A stretch of 64,000 bases of DNA. It comes from Denitrobaculum sp965232285 (GTDB taxonomy: Bacteria > Pseudomonadota > Alphaproteobacteria > Kiloniellales > Kiloniellaceae). Location: positions 1,426,001 through 1,490,000 of the forward strand of contig CBDDPL010000004.1 in NCBI GenBank assembly GCA_965232285.1. The letters run 5' to 3'. Position numbers and translations under genes: made by a program. The number at the start of each line of letters is the position of its first letter. The first letter of the stretch is position 1. Of the stretch, positions 35,277-44,900 are shown piece after piece. The notes under the pieces are model-generated. The model worked only from the letters and a program-made list of their open reading frames with translations, had not been told where the DNA came from and made no database searches.

Positions 35277-36152
35277 ATGCATCGGCGCGTTGAATGGGTC
35301 TATGCCTGGCTGCTGCTCACGCCGGCGCTGATCCTGCTCTTTGCCTTTACCCATTACCCGGCGGTCAAGACTTTCTGGGCCAGTTTCTTCTCGACCCCGC
35401 GCGGCCGGCGCGAGGCGGTCTTCGTCGGACTGGAGAACTATGAAACCCTGCTCAGCGACGAAACCTTCTGGCAGGTGTTGGGCAACAACACCTGGTACGC
35501 GCTGATCACCATTCCGGTTTCCATCGCCTTGGCCCTGATCATGGCGCTGTGGGTCGACGGCAAGCTGCGCGGCCGTTCCTTCATCCGCATGGCTTACTTC
35601 GCGCCCACCGTCCTGCCGTTGATCGCGGTGGCGAATATCTGGATGTTCTTCTACACGCCCGGTTTCGGCCTGATCGACCAGGTCCGCGGTCTCTTCGGAC
35701 TGCCGGAGGTCAACTGGCTCGGCAACCCGGATCTTGCGCTCGGCTCGGTCATTGTGGTGGCGATCTGGAAGGAAGCCGGCTTCTTCATGATTTTCTATCT
35801 TGCGGCGCTGCAGTCCATTCCACCCAGCTTGCGTGAGGCCGCGGCGATCGAGGGCGCCAGCCGCTGGACCTTCTTCCGGCGGATCGTCTTTCCGCTGCTC
35901 ATGCCGACCACACTCTTCGTGTCGGTCAATGCGGTGATCAATTCCTTCCGTCTGGTCGACCATATCTTCGTGATGACCAACGGCGGGCCGAACAACGCCA
36001 CCTCGCTGCTGCTGTTCTACATCTATGAGACCGCCTTCCAGTACTGGGAAACGGCCTACGCCTCGACCCTGACGGTGGTCCTGCTGTTGCTGCTGTCGAT
36101 CCTGGCGATTGGCCAGTTCTTTCTCGTCGACCGCAAGGTGCACTACCGATGA
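35277..36152 (+). CDS. CUT1-type ABC transporter permease (UgpA-like)
   Basis: Inner-membrane permease of 291 residues with six hydrophobic helices and the EAA loop REAAAIEGASRWTFFRRIVFP that docks on the ATPase. The N-terminal part (WLLLTPALILLFAFTHYPAV) is typical of UgpA and MalF-type subunits. It ends overlapping the next permease by 4 bp. Function follows from the operon. Confidence 0.93.
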   Translation: MHRRVEWVYAWLLLTPALILLFAFTHYPAVKTFWASFFSTPRGRREAVFVGLENYETLLSDETFWQVLGNNTWYALITIPVSIALALIMALWVDGKLRGRSFIRMAYFAPTVLPLIAVANIWMFFYTPGFGLIDQVRGLFGLPEVNWLGNPDLALGSVIVVAIWKEAGFFMIFYLAALQSIPPSLREAAAIEGASRWTFFRRIVFPLLMPTTLFVSVNAVINSFRLVDHIFVMTNGGPNNATSLLLFYIYETAFQYWETAYASTLTVVLLLLLSILAIGQFFLVDRKVHYR

Positions 36153-37012
36153 GCGTCGATCTTCGATCAACGGGCCTGTCGTCAACCGGCTTCCAGGCAA
36201 AGAGCTTCGATTTCGACCGTGCCTTGAATACGGCCGGTGCCTGGCTGCTCGGAATCCTCTGGTTCCTGCCGGTGATCTACGGCCTCTGGACGGCGATCCA
36301 TCCGGGGGAGTTCGCCACCCGCTTCGAACTCTTCGCGCCGCTCACCACCGAGAACTTCGTCCGCGCCTGGACCGCCGCGCCCTTTGGGCGCTACTTCCTC
36401 AATACGGTTCTGCTGGTCACCTTTATCCTGATCGGCCAGTTCGTGCTCTGCACCCTGGCGGCCTACGCCTTCGCGCGCTACCGGTTCCCCGGCCACAATC
36501 TGCTCTTCACGCTGGTGTTGCTCCAGCTTCTGGTCATGCCGGACATCCTGATCGTCGAGAACTACGCCACCATGCGCGTGCTCGGCCTCGTCGACACCAT
36601 TGTGGCCATCGGCCTGCCTTACATCGCGTCGGGCTTCGGGATCTTCCTGCTGCGCCAGACCTTCAAGACCGTCCCCAAGGAGTTGGAGGAGGCCGCCCGG
36701 GTCGAAGGGGCCGGGCCACTGACCATTCTCTGGAAGGTCTATGTCCCGCTCGCCAAGCCGACCTATCTGGCTTACGGCCTGGTCTCGGTCAGCCATCACT
36801 GGAACAACTTCCTCTGGCCCCTGATCGTGACCAACTCGGTGGAGACCCGGCCGGTCACGGTGGGGCTCTCGATCTTCGCCTCGGTGGATCAGGGCGTGGA
36901 CTGGTCGCTGATCACCGCGGCCACCCTCATGACCTCCGCGCCTCTGCTGATCGCCTTCCTGCTGTTCCAGCGGCAGTTCGTTCAGAGTTTCATGCGCGCG
37001 GGTATCAAGTAA
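36149..37012 (+). CDS. CUT1-type ABC transporter permease (UgpE-like)
   Basis: Second permease, 287 residues, with six helices and the EAA loop LEEAARVEGAGPLTILWKVYVP. LLQLLVMPDILIVENYATM and HHWNNFLWPLIVTNS are typical of the UgpE/MalG type. The start ATG overlaps the UgpA-like stop (ATGA). It is the last gene of the DeoR-led operon and converges on the iron permease gene with 18 bp between them; I see no strong hairpin there. Confidence 0.93.
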   Translation: MSVDLRSTGLSSTGFQAKSFDFDRALNTAGAWLLGILWFLPVIYGLWTAIHPGEFATRFELFAPLTTENFVRAWTAAPFGRYFLNTVLLVTFILIGQFVLCTLAAYAFARYRFPGHNLLFTLVLLQLLVMPDILIVENYATMRVLGLVDTIVAIGLPYIASGFGIFLLRQTFKTVPKELEEAARVEGAGPLTILWKVYVPLAKPTYLAYGLVSVSHHWNNFLWPLIVTNSVETRPVTVGLSIFASVDQGVDWSLITAATLMTSAPLLIAFLLFQRQFVQSFMRAGIK

Positions 37013-37030
37013 GCGGGTATCAGATAGCGG

Positions 37031-38734
37031 CTAGGTTCCGGGCCGGGACTTCGCGATGGCGCGGGTCAGCAGGATCAGGGGAGGGATGCTGACGATCACG
37101 ATGGAGAGCGAGGGGATCGAGGCTTCCGTCAGGCGCTCGTCGGAGGCCAGGTTGTGCGCCTGGACCGCCAGGGTGTCGAAGTTGAAGGGGCGCATCACCA
37201 GGGTGGCCGGCAGTTCCTTCATGACATCCACAAAGACCACGAGGCCGGCGGTCAGCAGGCTGCCCCACATCAGCGGCATATGCACCCGGCGGAGGGCGCC
37301 GAAGGCATTTTCGCCCAGGGTCCGGGCGGCGTCGTCCATGGAGGGGCGGATCTTGCCCAGGCTGGCTTCCACCGTATTGAGTGAAATCGCCATGAAGCGG
37401 ACCAGATAAGCGAAGACCAGCGCTGCGACGCTGCCGGTCAGCAGCAATCCGGTCGAGATGCCGAAGCTCGCTCGCATCCAGGCGTCCACCGCATTGTCCA
37501 ACTGCGCAAAAGGGATCAGGACGCCGACGGCAATGACCGTGCCCGGGATGGCGTAACCCATGGAGGCGATGCGCGCTGCGGCTCTCGAGAGATGACTGGG
37601 CTGCAGGCGAACCGCATAGGCCATGACCAGTGCCACCAGGACCGCGATGACGGCGGTGATGGCCGCGAGCGTGAAGCTGTTCAGGATGAAATCCATGAAG
37701 CGCGGCGCAATCAGGGCCCACTCGGCTTCCAGGGTCATATCGATCAGCAGCAGGCAGGGCAGCAGGAACCCGAGGCCCAGGGGCAGGGCGCAGGCGAGGA
37801 AGGCCAGGGCGCTGCGCAGACCCGTCAGGCTGTAGCGCGGCAGGTTCTGGTAGCGATTGGTCGAATGGTGATACTTGGCGACGCCCCGGTTGTAGCGCTC
37901 CATCATGAGGATCGCGAAGACGAAGAACAGCAGGACCGTGGAGAGCTGCCCGGCCGCCACCCGGTCTCCAAACTCGATCCAGGCGCGCACGATACCCGTG
38001 GTGAAGGTCTGTACGCCAAAGAAGGAAACCGTGCCGTAGTCTGCCAGGGTTTCCATTAGCGCCAGTGCCGTACCTGCGGCAATCGAGGGGCGGGCGAGGG
38101 GCAAAGCAACGCGCAGGAAGCTGCCCCGCGGGCTGCAGCCGAGCGTCCGGCTGACCTCCAGGGCGCAGATCGACTGCTCCAGGAAGGCCGCCCGGGCCAA
38201 CATGTAGACGTAGGGGTAGAGGACCAGCGACAGCATGGCGATCGCACCGCCGAGCGAGCGGATCTCGGGAAACCAGTACTCCCGGAAGGAAAGGTCCCAG
38301 GTGTCGCGGATCCACTGCTGGAGCGGCCCGCTGGGCTGCAGGAAGTCGGTGTAGGTGTAGGCCATGACGTAAGCCGGCACCGCGAGCGGCAGTATCAGCG
38401 CCCACTCGAAGACCCGCCAGCCGGGAAAGCGGCACATGGTCACCAGCCAGGCCGTGGCGGTGCCGATGACCGGTACGCAGATACCGACCCCGAGGATCAG
38501 CAGGGTGGTATTCCAGATATAGCCGGGCAGCACCGTGTCGATCAGGTGTTGCCAGGTGCCGCTGCCGCTGGAAAAGACATTCGTCAAAACACTGATGATC
38601 GGCACCGTCAGAAGCGCGGCGATCGACAGGGTGAGCCAGGTGAAGCCGCTCCGACCACCGGACAAACGCAGCAACTGCCGAAACCTTGATTGCGGCGCTG
38701 TACCGGGAAAAGCCTGCTCTACACTGTCCGCCAC
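37031..38734 (-). CDS. fbpB: Iron(III) ABC transporter permease (FbpB-like, fused double domain)
   Basis: Inner-membrane permease of 567 residues with two homologous halves of about six helices each. Each half has an EAA-type loop: EVSRTLGCSPRGSFLRVALP and DDAARTLGENAFGALRRVHMP. Length and layout match FbpB/SfuB permeases, which work with a ferric-binding protein such as FbpA. Start is GTG at 38734. It lacks an adjacent ATPase gene, and fbpA is on the other strand beyond an unrelated operon, so this transporter's genes are split. Confidence 0.92.
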   Translation of the reverse strand: MADSVEQAFPGTAPQSRFRQLLRLSGGRSGFTWLTLSIAALLTVPIISVLTNVFSSGSGTWQHLIDTVLPGYIWNTTLLILGVGICVPVIGTATAWLVTMCRFPGWRVFEWALILPLAVPAYVMAYTYTDFLQPSGPLQQWIRDTWDLSFREYWFPEIRSLGGAIAMLSLVLYPYVYMLARAAFLEQSICALEVSRTLGCSPRGSFLRVALPLARPSIAAGTALALMETLADYGTVSFFGVQTFTTGIVRAWIEFGDRVAAGQLSTVLLFFVFAILMMERYNRGVAKYHHSTNRYQNLPRYSLTGLRSALAFLACALPLGLGFLLPCLLLIDMTLEAEWALIAPRFMDFILNSFTLAAITAVIAVLVALVMAYAVRLQPSHLSRAAARIASMGYAIPGTVIAVGVLIPFAQLDNAVDAWMRASFGISTGLLLTGSVAALVFAYLVRFMAISLNTVEASLGKIRPSMDDAARTLGENAFGALRRVHMPLMWGSLLTAGLVVFVDVMKELPATLVMRPFNFDTLAVQAHNLASDERLTEASIPSLSIVIVSIPPLILLTRAIAKSRPGT

Positions 38735-39189
38735 GAAGTAAACGTCCTAACGATCGCCACCAGAAATCTCCTTGCTCCCAGTCCTTCGCGGCTTGGGCCA
38801 GCAGCTTGCGGCGCTTGCGCCCATAGTTCTGCCGAAGTCCGCTTATAGCTGACTACGCGACGCATTCGCAAACACTGCTTTCAGGGCTTCTTTCCCCTGG
38901 CAGGCCGCGCGTGGATAGGTGCTTCGTGGCGCTATGGGTCATTCGTCTGTCGGCGGGCCCGGCATTGATTAGAACGTAAGTGAGCGAATATCGCGTTATG
39001 CGGTTGCCGCAGTTGATTCTACTCTAGGTATTATGAGTTAAAACAAACACTTAAACTCCTGCGCCGAGGGCGAGCGTGGGGTAAGAGCTTATTAATGTCT
39101 GTTTGGCACTCTATGCCCGAAGCGGAGGCTTGGTTAACACCTGGGAAGTCGGCCGTTCGGAGTTAAAACACTATTATGGGGCAGCGGTC
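38735..39189. other. 455-bp gene-free region upstream of cheA
   Basis: No open frame here looks coding. The right third is AT-rich and holds five TTAA tetramers (39038, 39051, 39092, 39134, 39163), suggestive of CtrA half-sites, but no pair has the canonical 7-bp spacing (the closest, 39038 and 39051, has 9). It presumably contains divergent promoters for fbpB and the che operon. Confidence 0.5.
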
Positions 39190-41973
39190 ATGGACGACCT
39201 GTTGAGTGAATTTCTGACCGAGACCAACGAAGGGCTCGCAACTTTGGACGTCGAGATTGTACAGCTCGAGCAGAATCCAAACGATGCGGAACTTCTGGGG
39301 AATATCTTCCGGCTGATGCATACCATCAAGGGAACCTGCGGGTTTCTTGGGTTGCCGCGTCTGGAATCGGTTGCGCATGCCGGTGAGAACATTCTCGGTA
39401 AGGTCCGTGATGGCGAGTTGGTGGTCACACCGCCCATCGTCTCCCTGATTCTGGAATGTCTGGATCAGATCCGGGATATTCTCAACACGCTCGAGGCCAC
39501 CGAGACTGAGCCCGAGGGTGACGACAGCGAATTGATCGGACGCCTGAACGAGGCCGCTGAAGGTAAGCTGAGCGCGGGTGAGGCTGAAGCGCCTGCTGCC
39601 GCGCCGGTGGAAGCGCCCGTCGAACCTGCTCCGGAGCCCGCGGCAGAGGCTGTCGAGGAAGCGCCGGCTGAGCCGGTCGCCGAAGAGATGCCGGTTGAGG
39701 CAGCTCCGGTCGTTGACGCACCGGTGGCAGAAGAGCCTCAGGCTGAGGCTGTGGTTGAGGAAGTGCCGGCCGAGCCGGTTGCCGAGGCTGCGCCGGCGCC
39801 TGCTGCTGCTGCGCCTGCCGCCGCGAAGAAACCGGCACCTTCTCAGGAGGTCGCCAAGGAGTCCTCGGTCGCCAATCAGTCGATCCGTGTGAACGTCGAT
39901 CTCCTCGAAAATCTGATGACCATGGTCTCGGAGCTGGTCCTGACCCGTAACCAGACCCTGCAGATCCTGCGCGGTCAGAAGGACAGTGAGTTTGCGGCGC
40001 CGCTGCAGCGGCTGAACCATGTGGTCTCCGAACTGCAGGAAGGCGTCATGAAGACGCGCATGCAGCCGATCGGCAATGCCTGGGCGAAGCTGCCGCGTAT
40101 TATCCGCGATCTGTCGCACGAACTTGACAAGAAGATCGACCTGGTGATGAAGGGCGCCGAGACGGAGCTCGACCGCCAGGTGCTGGAGCTGATCAAGGAT
40201 CCGCTGACCCATATGGTTCGGAACTCCGCCGATCACGGTCTGGAAATGCCCAGCGACCGCATCAAGGTCGGCAAGCCGGAAGTCGGTAAGGTCCTGCTGA
40301 ACGCCTATCATGAAGGCGGGCACATCATCATCGAGATTGTCGATGACGGCCGCGGGCTGGCGAGCGCCAAGATCAAGGAGAAGGTTCTGGCGAACGGACT
40401 GGCAACCGAGGCCGAGCTGGAATCCATGAGTGAACAGCAAATCCAGCAGTTTATCTTCAAGGCCGGCTTCTCGACCGCCGCCGCCGTGACTTCGGTCTCC
40501 GGCCGCGGTGTCGGCATGGACGTGGTGCGTACCAACATCGAGAAGATCGGCGGTACCGTCGAACTGAACTCGGTCGAGGGCAAGGGCACCACCTTCACCA
40601 TCAAGATCCCGCTGACCCTGGCGATCGTCTCTGCGCTGATCGTGGCCTGCGGCGGCGAACGCTTCGCCATCCCGCAGCTCTCCGTGGTCGAGCTGGTGCG
40701 GGCTTCGGGTAACTCCGAGCACTCCATCGAGCGGATCAACGACACCCCGGTCCTGCGTCTGCGCAACCGGCTCCTGCCGCTGGTCAACCTCCGTGAGCTT
40801 CTGCGTCTGCCGGCTCAGGAGACTGAAGCCGCCGAAGGGGCCGAGGGCGAAGAGGCCGCCGAGGCGACCAACACGATCAAGAACGACAACTTTATCGTCG
40901 TGGCTCAGGTCGGGACCTACAGCTTTGGCATTATCGTTGATCGCGTGTTCGACACCGAGGAAATCGTGGTCAAGCCGGTCGCGCCGATCCTGCGTGACAT
41001 CCAGCTCTTCTCGGGCAACACGATCCTCGGAGATGGTAGCGTCGTCATGATCCTCGACCCGAATGGTATCGCCGCCGCGACCGGTGAAATCTCCGTCTCC
41101 GGCAGCGCCGCCGAAGGGGCCGCCGAGCGTCATGTCGGCGGCAGCGACGAGACCGTCGCCATGCTGGTCTTCCGCGCCGCGGATGCCGCGCCCAAGGCGG
41201 TTCCGCTCGGCCTGGTCGCCCGTCTGGAAGAAATCGACCTGGCGAGCGTCGAGAATTCCGGCGGTCAGAGCGTGGTCCAGTATCGCGGTGCCCTGATGCC
41301 GCTGGTGATGATGGACGGTGCCGAAGAACTGAAATCCGAGGGCCGCCAGCCGGTCCTGGTCTTCGCCGACCGGGAGCGCACCATGGGCCTGGTGGTCGAC
41401 GAGATCGTGGACATCGTCGAGGACCGCATGAACATCGAGCTCGGCACCGAGAAGGAAGGCTGTATCGGCAGCGCCATCATCGATGAAAAGGCGACCGATA
41501 TCATCGACGCCAGCCACTATCTGCAGCAGGCCTTCTCCGACTGGTTCGCCGGTGGCGACCGCGGCGGTGAGAGTGAGTCCGCGAAGAGTGGCTCGAAGAT
41601 CCTGGTGGTCGACGACAGCCCCTTCTTCCGCAACCTTCTGGCACCGCTGCTGTCGGTCGCCGGCTACGAGGTCACCACGGTCGAGAGTGCCGCCGAAGCG
41701 CTTGAGCTTTGCGAAGCGGGCAAGGATTTCGACGTCATCGTATCCGACATCGAAATGCCGGGCATGAGCGGCTTCGAGTTCGCCGAGGCGGTCAAAGGAC
41801 ACAACAGCCGCTGGTCAAATGTTCCGATGGTGGCCCTGTCGTCCTTCGCTTCGCCGAACGATCTGGCCCGCGGGCGTGAGGTTGGCTTCACCGACTACGT
41901 CTCGAAGAACGACCGGGATGCCCTGCTTCATACCCTCCAAGACACCCTAGCCGAAGTACGAGGTGCCGCATGA
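39190..41973 (+). CDS. cheA: Hybrid chemotaxis histidine kinase CheA with receiver domain
   Basis: Cytoplasmic kinase of 927 residues driving the chemotaxis phosphorelay. Order: Hpt domain with His44 in MHTIKGTCGFLG; a long Pro/Ala/Glu linker (about 124-228) where P2 normally lies; dimerisation domain (VNVDLLENLMTMVSELVLTRNQ); ATPase domain with MVRNSADHGLE, EIVDDGRGL and SGRGVGMDVV; a CheW-like P5 domain; a second, weaker CheW-like segment (about 670-790); and a C-terminal receiver (ILVVDDSPFFRN, VIVSDIEMPG). The ATG at 39190 is taken as start because homology begins there. First of five overlapping or close genes. Confidence 0.93.
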   Translation: MDDLLSEFLTETNEGLATLDVEIVQLEQNPNDAELLGNIFRLMHTIKGTCGFLGLPRLESVAHAGENILGKVRDGELVVTPPIVSLILECLDQIRDILNTLEATETEPEGDDSELIGRLNEAAEGKLSAGEAEAPAAAPVEAPVEPAPEPAAEAVEEAPAEPVAEEMPVEAAPVVDAPVAEEPQAEAVVEEVPAEPVAEAAPAPAAAAPAAAKKPAPSQEVAKESSVANQSIRVNVDLLENLMTMVSELVLTRNQTLQILRGQKDSEFAAPLQRLNHVVSELQEGVMKTRMQPIGNAWAKLPRIIRDLSHELDKKIDLVMKGAETELDRQVLELIKDPLTHMVRNSADHGLEMPSDRIKVGKPEVGKVLLNAYHEGGHIIIEIVDDGRGLASAKIKEKVLANGLATEAELESMSEQQIQQFIFKAGFSTAAAVTSVSGRGVGMDVVRTNIEKIGGTVELNSVEGKGTTFTIKIPLTLAIVSALIVACGGERFAIPQLSVVELVRASGNSEHSIERINDTPVLRLRNRLLPLVNLRELLRLPAQETEAAEGAEGEEAAEATNTIKNDNFIVVAQVGTYSFGIIVDRVFDTEEIVVKPVAPILRDIQLFSGNTILGDGSVVMILDPNGIAAATGEISVSGSAAEGAAERHVGGSDETVAMLVFRAADAAPKAVPLGLVARLEEIDLASVENSGGQSVVQYRGALMPLVMMDGAEELKSEGRQPVLVFADRERTMGLVVDEIVDIVEDRMNIELGTEKEGCIGSAIIDEKATDIIDASHYLQQAFSDWFAGGDRGGESESAKSGSKILVVDDSPFFRNLLAPLLSVAGYEVTTVESAAEALELCEAGKDFDVIVSDIEMPGMSGFEFAEAVKGHNSRWSNVPMVALSSFASPNDLARGREVGFTDYVSKNDRDALLHTLQDTLAEVRGAA

Positions 41974-42446
41974 GCGACCAAATGGAAACTGCATCCTTCG
42001 CCCCCGTCGAGAGCGACGAGTACATTACCTTCGTGATTGCAGGCCAGCTTTTTGGTGTGCCGGTCCTCAAGGTCCAGGACGTGCTCAGCCCGCAGCAGAT
42101 TACGCCGATCCCCCTGGCGCCGCCGGAGATCGCCGGTTCGCTGAACCTGCGCGGCCGTATCGTCACCGCCATCGACGTTCGTCTGCGCCTCGGCCTCAGC
42201 GGCCGGGACGAGGGGGATGAAGGCATGAGCATCGTCGTCGAGCACGACAGCGAACTCTACAGCCTGATGGTCGATTCCGTGGGCGAGGTTCTGCAGCTCA
42301 AGGCGAGCGATTTTGAGCGCAATCCGCCGACGCTGGATCAAAAGTTTCGGGAGTATTCAGACGGCATTTACCGTTTGGACGATAAACTCTTGGTGGTGCT
42401 CGATGTGACTCGTCTACTGGACTACGGCCGCGAAGCGGCCGCCTGA
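41970..42446 (+). CDS. cheW: Chemotaxis coupling protein CheW
   Basis: Scaffold of 158 residues linking receptors to CheA. It shows YITFVIAGQLFGVPVLKVQDV, PPEIAGSLNLRGRIVTAIDV and YSLMVDSVGEVL, the standard two-barrel CheW fold. It overlaps the cheA stop by 4 bp (ATGA). No receptor (MCP) gene is in the cluster. Confidence 0.95.
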   Translation: MSDQMETASFAPVESDEYITFVIAGQLFGVPVLKVQDVLSPQQITPIPLAPPEIAGSLNLRGRIVTAIDVRLRLGLSGRDEGDEGMSIVVEHDSELYSLMVDSVGEVLQLKASDFERNPPTLDQKFREYSDGIYRLDDKLLVVLDVTRLLDYGREAAA

Positions 42447-42519
42447 GTCGGGCTCGGCGAACACTGAAGAGAAGTTGTTTTGCGTTTCATGAGTTTATAA
42501 CTCGATCCGGAGTTTCAAT

Positions 42520-42885
42520 ATGAAGTCCTGCCTGATCGTCGACGACTCCAAGGTCGTTCGCATGGTGGCCCGAAAGATCCTCGAGGGCCTGAACTTTGAA
42601 ATCGACGAGGCTGAAGATGGTCAGAAGGCCATTGAGGCCTGCGAGCGAAACATGCCTGACGCCGTGCTGCTCGACTGGAACATGCCGGTCAAAAGCGGCA
42701 TCGAGTTTCTTGTCGACCTGCGCGCCATGAAGGATGTCGAGCAGCCGGTCGTGGTGTTCTGCACCACGGAAAACGATATGTCGCACATCCAGCAGGCCAT
42801 TCAGGCCGGTGCGAACGAGTACATCATGAAGCCGTTCGACAGCGAGATCATCGAGTCCAAATTCACTCAGGTGGGTTTGATCTGA
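42520..42885 (+). CDS. cheY: Chemotaxis response regulator CheY
   Basis: Single receiver domain, 121 residues, phosphorylated by CheA and acting on the flagellar motor. It has the acidic pair in CLIVDDSKVVRMVARKIL, the phosphoacceptor in AVLLDWNMPVKSG, the Thr in VVFCTTEND and the Lys in EYIMKPFDSE. It starts 73 bp after cheW and ends 2 bp before cheB. Confidence 0.95.
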   Translation: MKSCLIVDDSKVVRMVARKILEGLNFEIDEAEDGQKAIEACERNMPDAVLLDWNMPVKSGIEFLVDLRAMKDVEQPVVVFCTTENDMSHIQQAIQAGANEYIMKPFDSEIIESKFTQVGLI

Positions 42886-42887
42886 TT

Positions 42888-44036
42888 ATGACGCTTGGCC
42901 AAGCTACAGACGCGGCGTCGACGGGTCCCTATCGGGTTATGATAGTCGATGATTCGGCTGTCATCCGCGGGCTCCTGACACGTGCTCTGGAGTCGGATCC
43001 TCAGATCTCTATCGTTGCCTCGGTGCAGAACGGCAAGATTGCCTTGTCGACCCTGGAGCGCCAGAAGGTCGACGTGGTCGTTCTCGATATCGAGATGCCG
43101 GTCATGGATGGCATGACCGCACTGCCGCTGATCATTAAAGCCCAGCCGGGCGTAAAGGTGATCATGGCCTCGACGCTGACGCTCAAGAACGCGGAGATCT
43201 CGTTGCAAGCCCTGCAGGCCGGCGCGGCGGACTACATTCCGAAGCCGACCTCGACCGGTGAGATATCCACGGCGGGCGATTTCAAGCGTGAACTTACCGA
43301 GAAGGTCAAGGCACTCGGCCTCGCGGCCCGCGGGGGGACCGCAGCCAGCCACCGGCCTGCGCCGGCGCCGGTAGACGCGCGCAGCGGCGGCACGGTGGTG
43401 GCGAAACCGCTGGCGGCCAAGAAGAGCATTCAACTGCGTCCCATGCCCACCACGATCCCCGATGTGATCGCGATCGGGAGTTCAACCGGCGGGCCGCAGG
43501 CGCTGTTCGAGGTGATGAAAAGCCTGGCCGGCAAGGTGACGCAACCCATTCTGATCACGCAGCATATGCCGGCGACCTTCACCAAGTTGCTGGCCGAGCA
43601 TATTTCACGCGTCAGCGGCATGACCTGTAATGAGGCCCAGGACGGCGAGGCGATCGTCGGCGGCCAGATTTACGTGGCGCCCGGCGACTACCACATGTTG
43701 CTCGAAGCGGATGGCCCCAAGAAGGTCATTCGTCTGACACAGGACCCACCGGAAAACTTCTGCCGGCCGTCGGTCGATCCGATGCTGAGGAGTTTAAGCA
43801 AAATCTATGGGCCCAAGCTTCTCGTCCTGATCCTGACGGGAATGGGGGCTGATGGACAACGAGGCTCTGAGGTTGTCACTGCGGCCGGTGGTGCAGTGGT
43901 CGCTCAGGACGAAGCGACAAGTGTTGTTTGGGGGATGCCTGGCGCGGTTGCCAGCCACGGACTCTGCTCGGCGGTTCTGCCATTGCAGGAGATCGGTCCC
44001 CAGGTTCTCAAGCTTGTTATGAGGTCGGCGGCATGA
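42888..44036 (+). CDS. cheB: Chemotaxis methylesterase CheB
   Basis: Adaptation enzyme of 382 residues that demethylates or deamidates receptors. An N-terminal receiver (VMIVDDSAVIRGLL, VVVLDIEMPVMDG) is joined by a Pro/Ala linker (about 150-185) to the esterase domain with catalytic Ser in AIGSSTGGPQAL, His in ITQHMPATFT and Asp in LTGMGADGQRG. It overlaps cheR by 4 bp. Confidence 0.95.
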   Translation: MTLGQATDAASTGPYRVMIVDDSAVIRGLLTRALESDPQISIVASVQNGKIALSTLERQKVDVVVLDIEMPVMDGMTALPLIIKAQPGVKVIMASTLTLKNAEISLQALQAGAADYIPKPTSTGEISTAGDFKRELTEKVKALGLAARGGTAASHRPAPAPVDARSGGTVVAKPLAAKKSIQLRPMPTTIPDVIAIGSSTGGPQALFEVMKSLAGKVTQPILITQHMPATFTKLLAEHISRVSGMTCNEAQDGEAIVGGQIYVAPGDYHMLLEADGPKKVIRLTQDPPENFCRPSVDPMLRSLSKIYGPKLLVLILTGMGADGQRGSEVVTAAGGAVVAQDEATSVVWGMPGAVASHGLCSAVLPLQEIGPQVLKLVMRSAA

Positions 44037-44872
44037 ACGTGAACGATTTCGAACTCATTTCCCAACTCCTGAAGAAGCGTTCGGGATTGGTTCTTTCGGA
44101 AGACAAGGCCTATCTGCTTGAAAGCCGATTAAATCCGGTTGCGCGCAAATGGGGCCTGAGCGGCTTCGACGAGCTGGCGCAGGAAGTGCGCAAGAAGAAC
44201 GACGAGAAGCTCCTGGTCGACATTACCGAGGCCATGACGACCAACGAGTCCTTCTTCTTTCGGGATCAGAAACCCTTCGACCAGTTCCGGGACGTGGTTC
44301 TGCCCTTCCTCCTGGAGAACCGGGCCACGAAGAAATCGATCCGGATCTGGTGCGCGGCCGCCTCGAGCGGACAGGAACCTTACACCATCGCGATGCTGCT
44401 GAAAGAGGCCCAGGCCAAGCTGGCCGGCTGGCGCGTCGAGATCATCGGAACCGACATCTCGCAGGAGATCCTCGACAAGGCCAAGGAGGGAGTCTACTCC
44501 CAGTTCGAGGTGCAGCGCGGCTTGCCGATCAATCTTCTGGTGAAGTACTTCACCCAGGTCGAGGACCGCTGGCAGATCAGCGACGAGATCCGCAAGATGG
44601 TGAACTACAAAAAGTTCAACCTTCTGGACTCCATGGCGGGCATGGGACAGTTCGATGTCATCTTTTGCCGCAACGTGCTGATCTACTTCGACCAGCCGAC
44701 CAAGTCTCAGGTGCTGGATCAGATGGCCGGGCTGATGGCCAACGACGGCTTCCTCTACCTCGGCGGCGCCGAAACCGTCCTGGGGATTTCCGACCGCTTC
44801 CTGCTTATCCCCGGACAGCGTGGGATCTACGGACTGGCAAACGAACAGAACGCAGTTAAAGCCGCCGTTTGA
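44033..44872 (+). CDS. cheR: Chemotaxis methyltransferase CheR
   Basis: SAM-dependent receptor methyltransferase, 279 residues. N-terminal helical domain with YLLESRLNPVARKWG, then the catalytic domain with AMTTNESFFFRD, IRIWCAAASSGQEPYTIAML, EIIGTDISQEIL and DVIFCRNVLIYFD. ATG overlaps the cheB stop. It ends the operon; a perfect hairpin 68 bp downstream (44941-44973) is a likely terminator. Confidence 0.95.
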   Translation: MNVNDFELISQLLKKRSGLVLSEDKAYLLESRLNPVARKWGLSGFDELAQEVRKKNDEKLLVDITEAMTTNESFFFRDQKPFDQFRDVVLPFLLENRATKKSIRIWCAAASSGQEPYTIAMLLKEAQAKLAGWRVEIIGTDISQEILDKAKEGVYSQFEVQRGLPINLLVKYFTQVEDRWQISDEIRKMVNYKKFNLLDSMAGMGQFDVIFCRNVLIYFDQPTKSQVLDQMAGLMANDGFLYLGGAETVLGISDRFLLIPGQRGIYGLANEQNAVKAAV

Positions 44873-44900
44873 TCACTCTGAGGCCGGGCCTTCGCTCCGG

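Noticed and set aside
37020..38435. Alternative frame of 471 codons over fbpB
   Set aside because: The fbpB frame has complete permease architecture; this one is Arg/Pro/Gly-rich with no membrane segments.
39038..39054. CtrA box upstream of cheA
   Set aside because: The two TTAA halves are 9 bp apart, not 7. Kept only as a note on TTAA-rich sequence.
39105..39116. Sigma-54-like TGGCAC...TGC upstream of cheA
   Set aside because: The GG and GC elements are 8 bases apart instead of the required 10.
39163..41802. Very long open frame (879 codons) on the minus strand opposite cheA
   Set aside because: Composition is His/Asp/Arg-rich and low in structure, a mirror of the GC-biased cheA codons. 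cheA has full domain evidence on the other strand.
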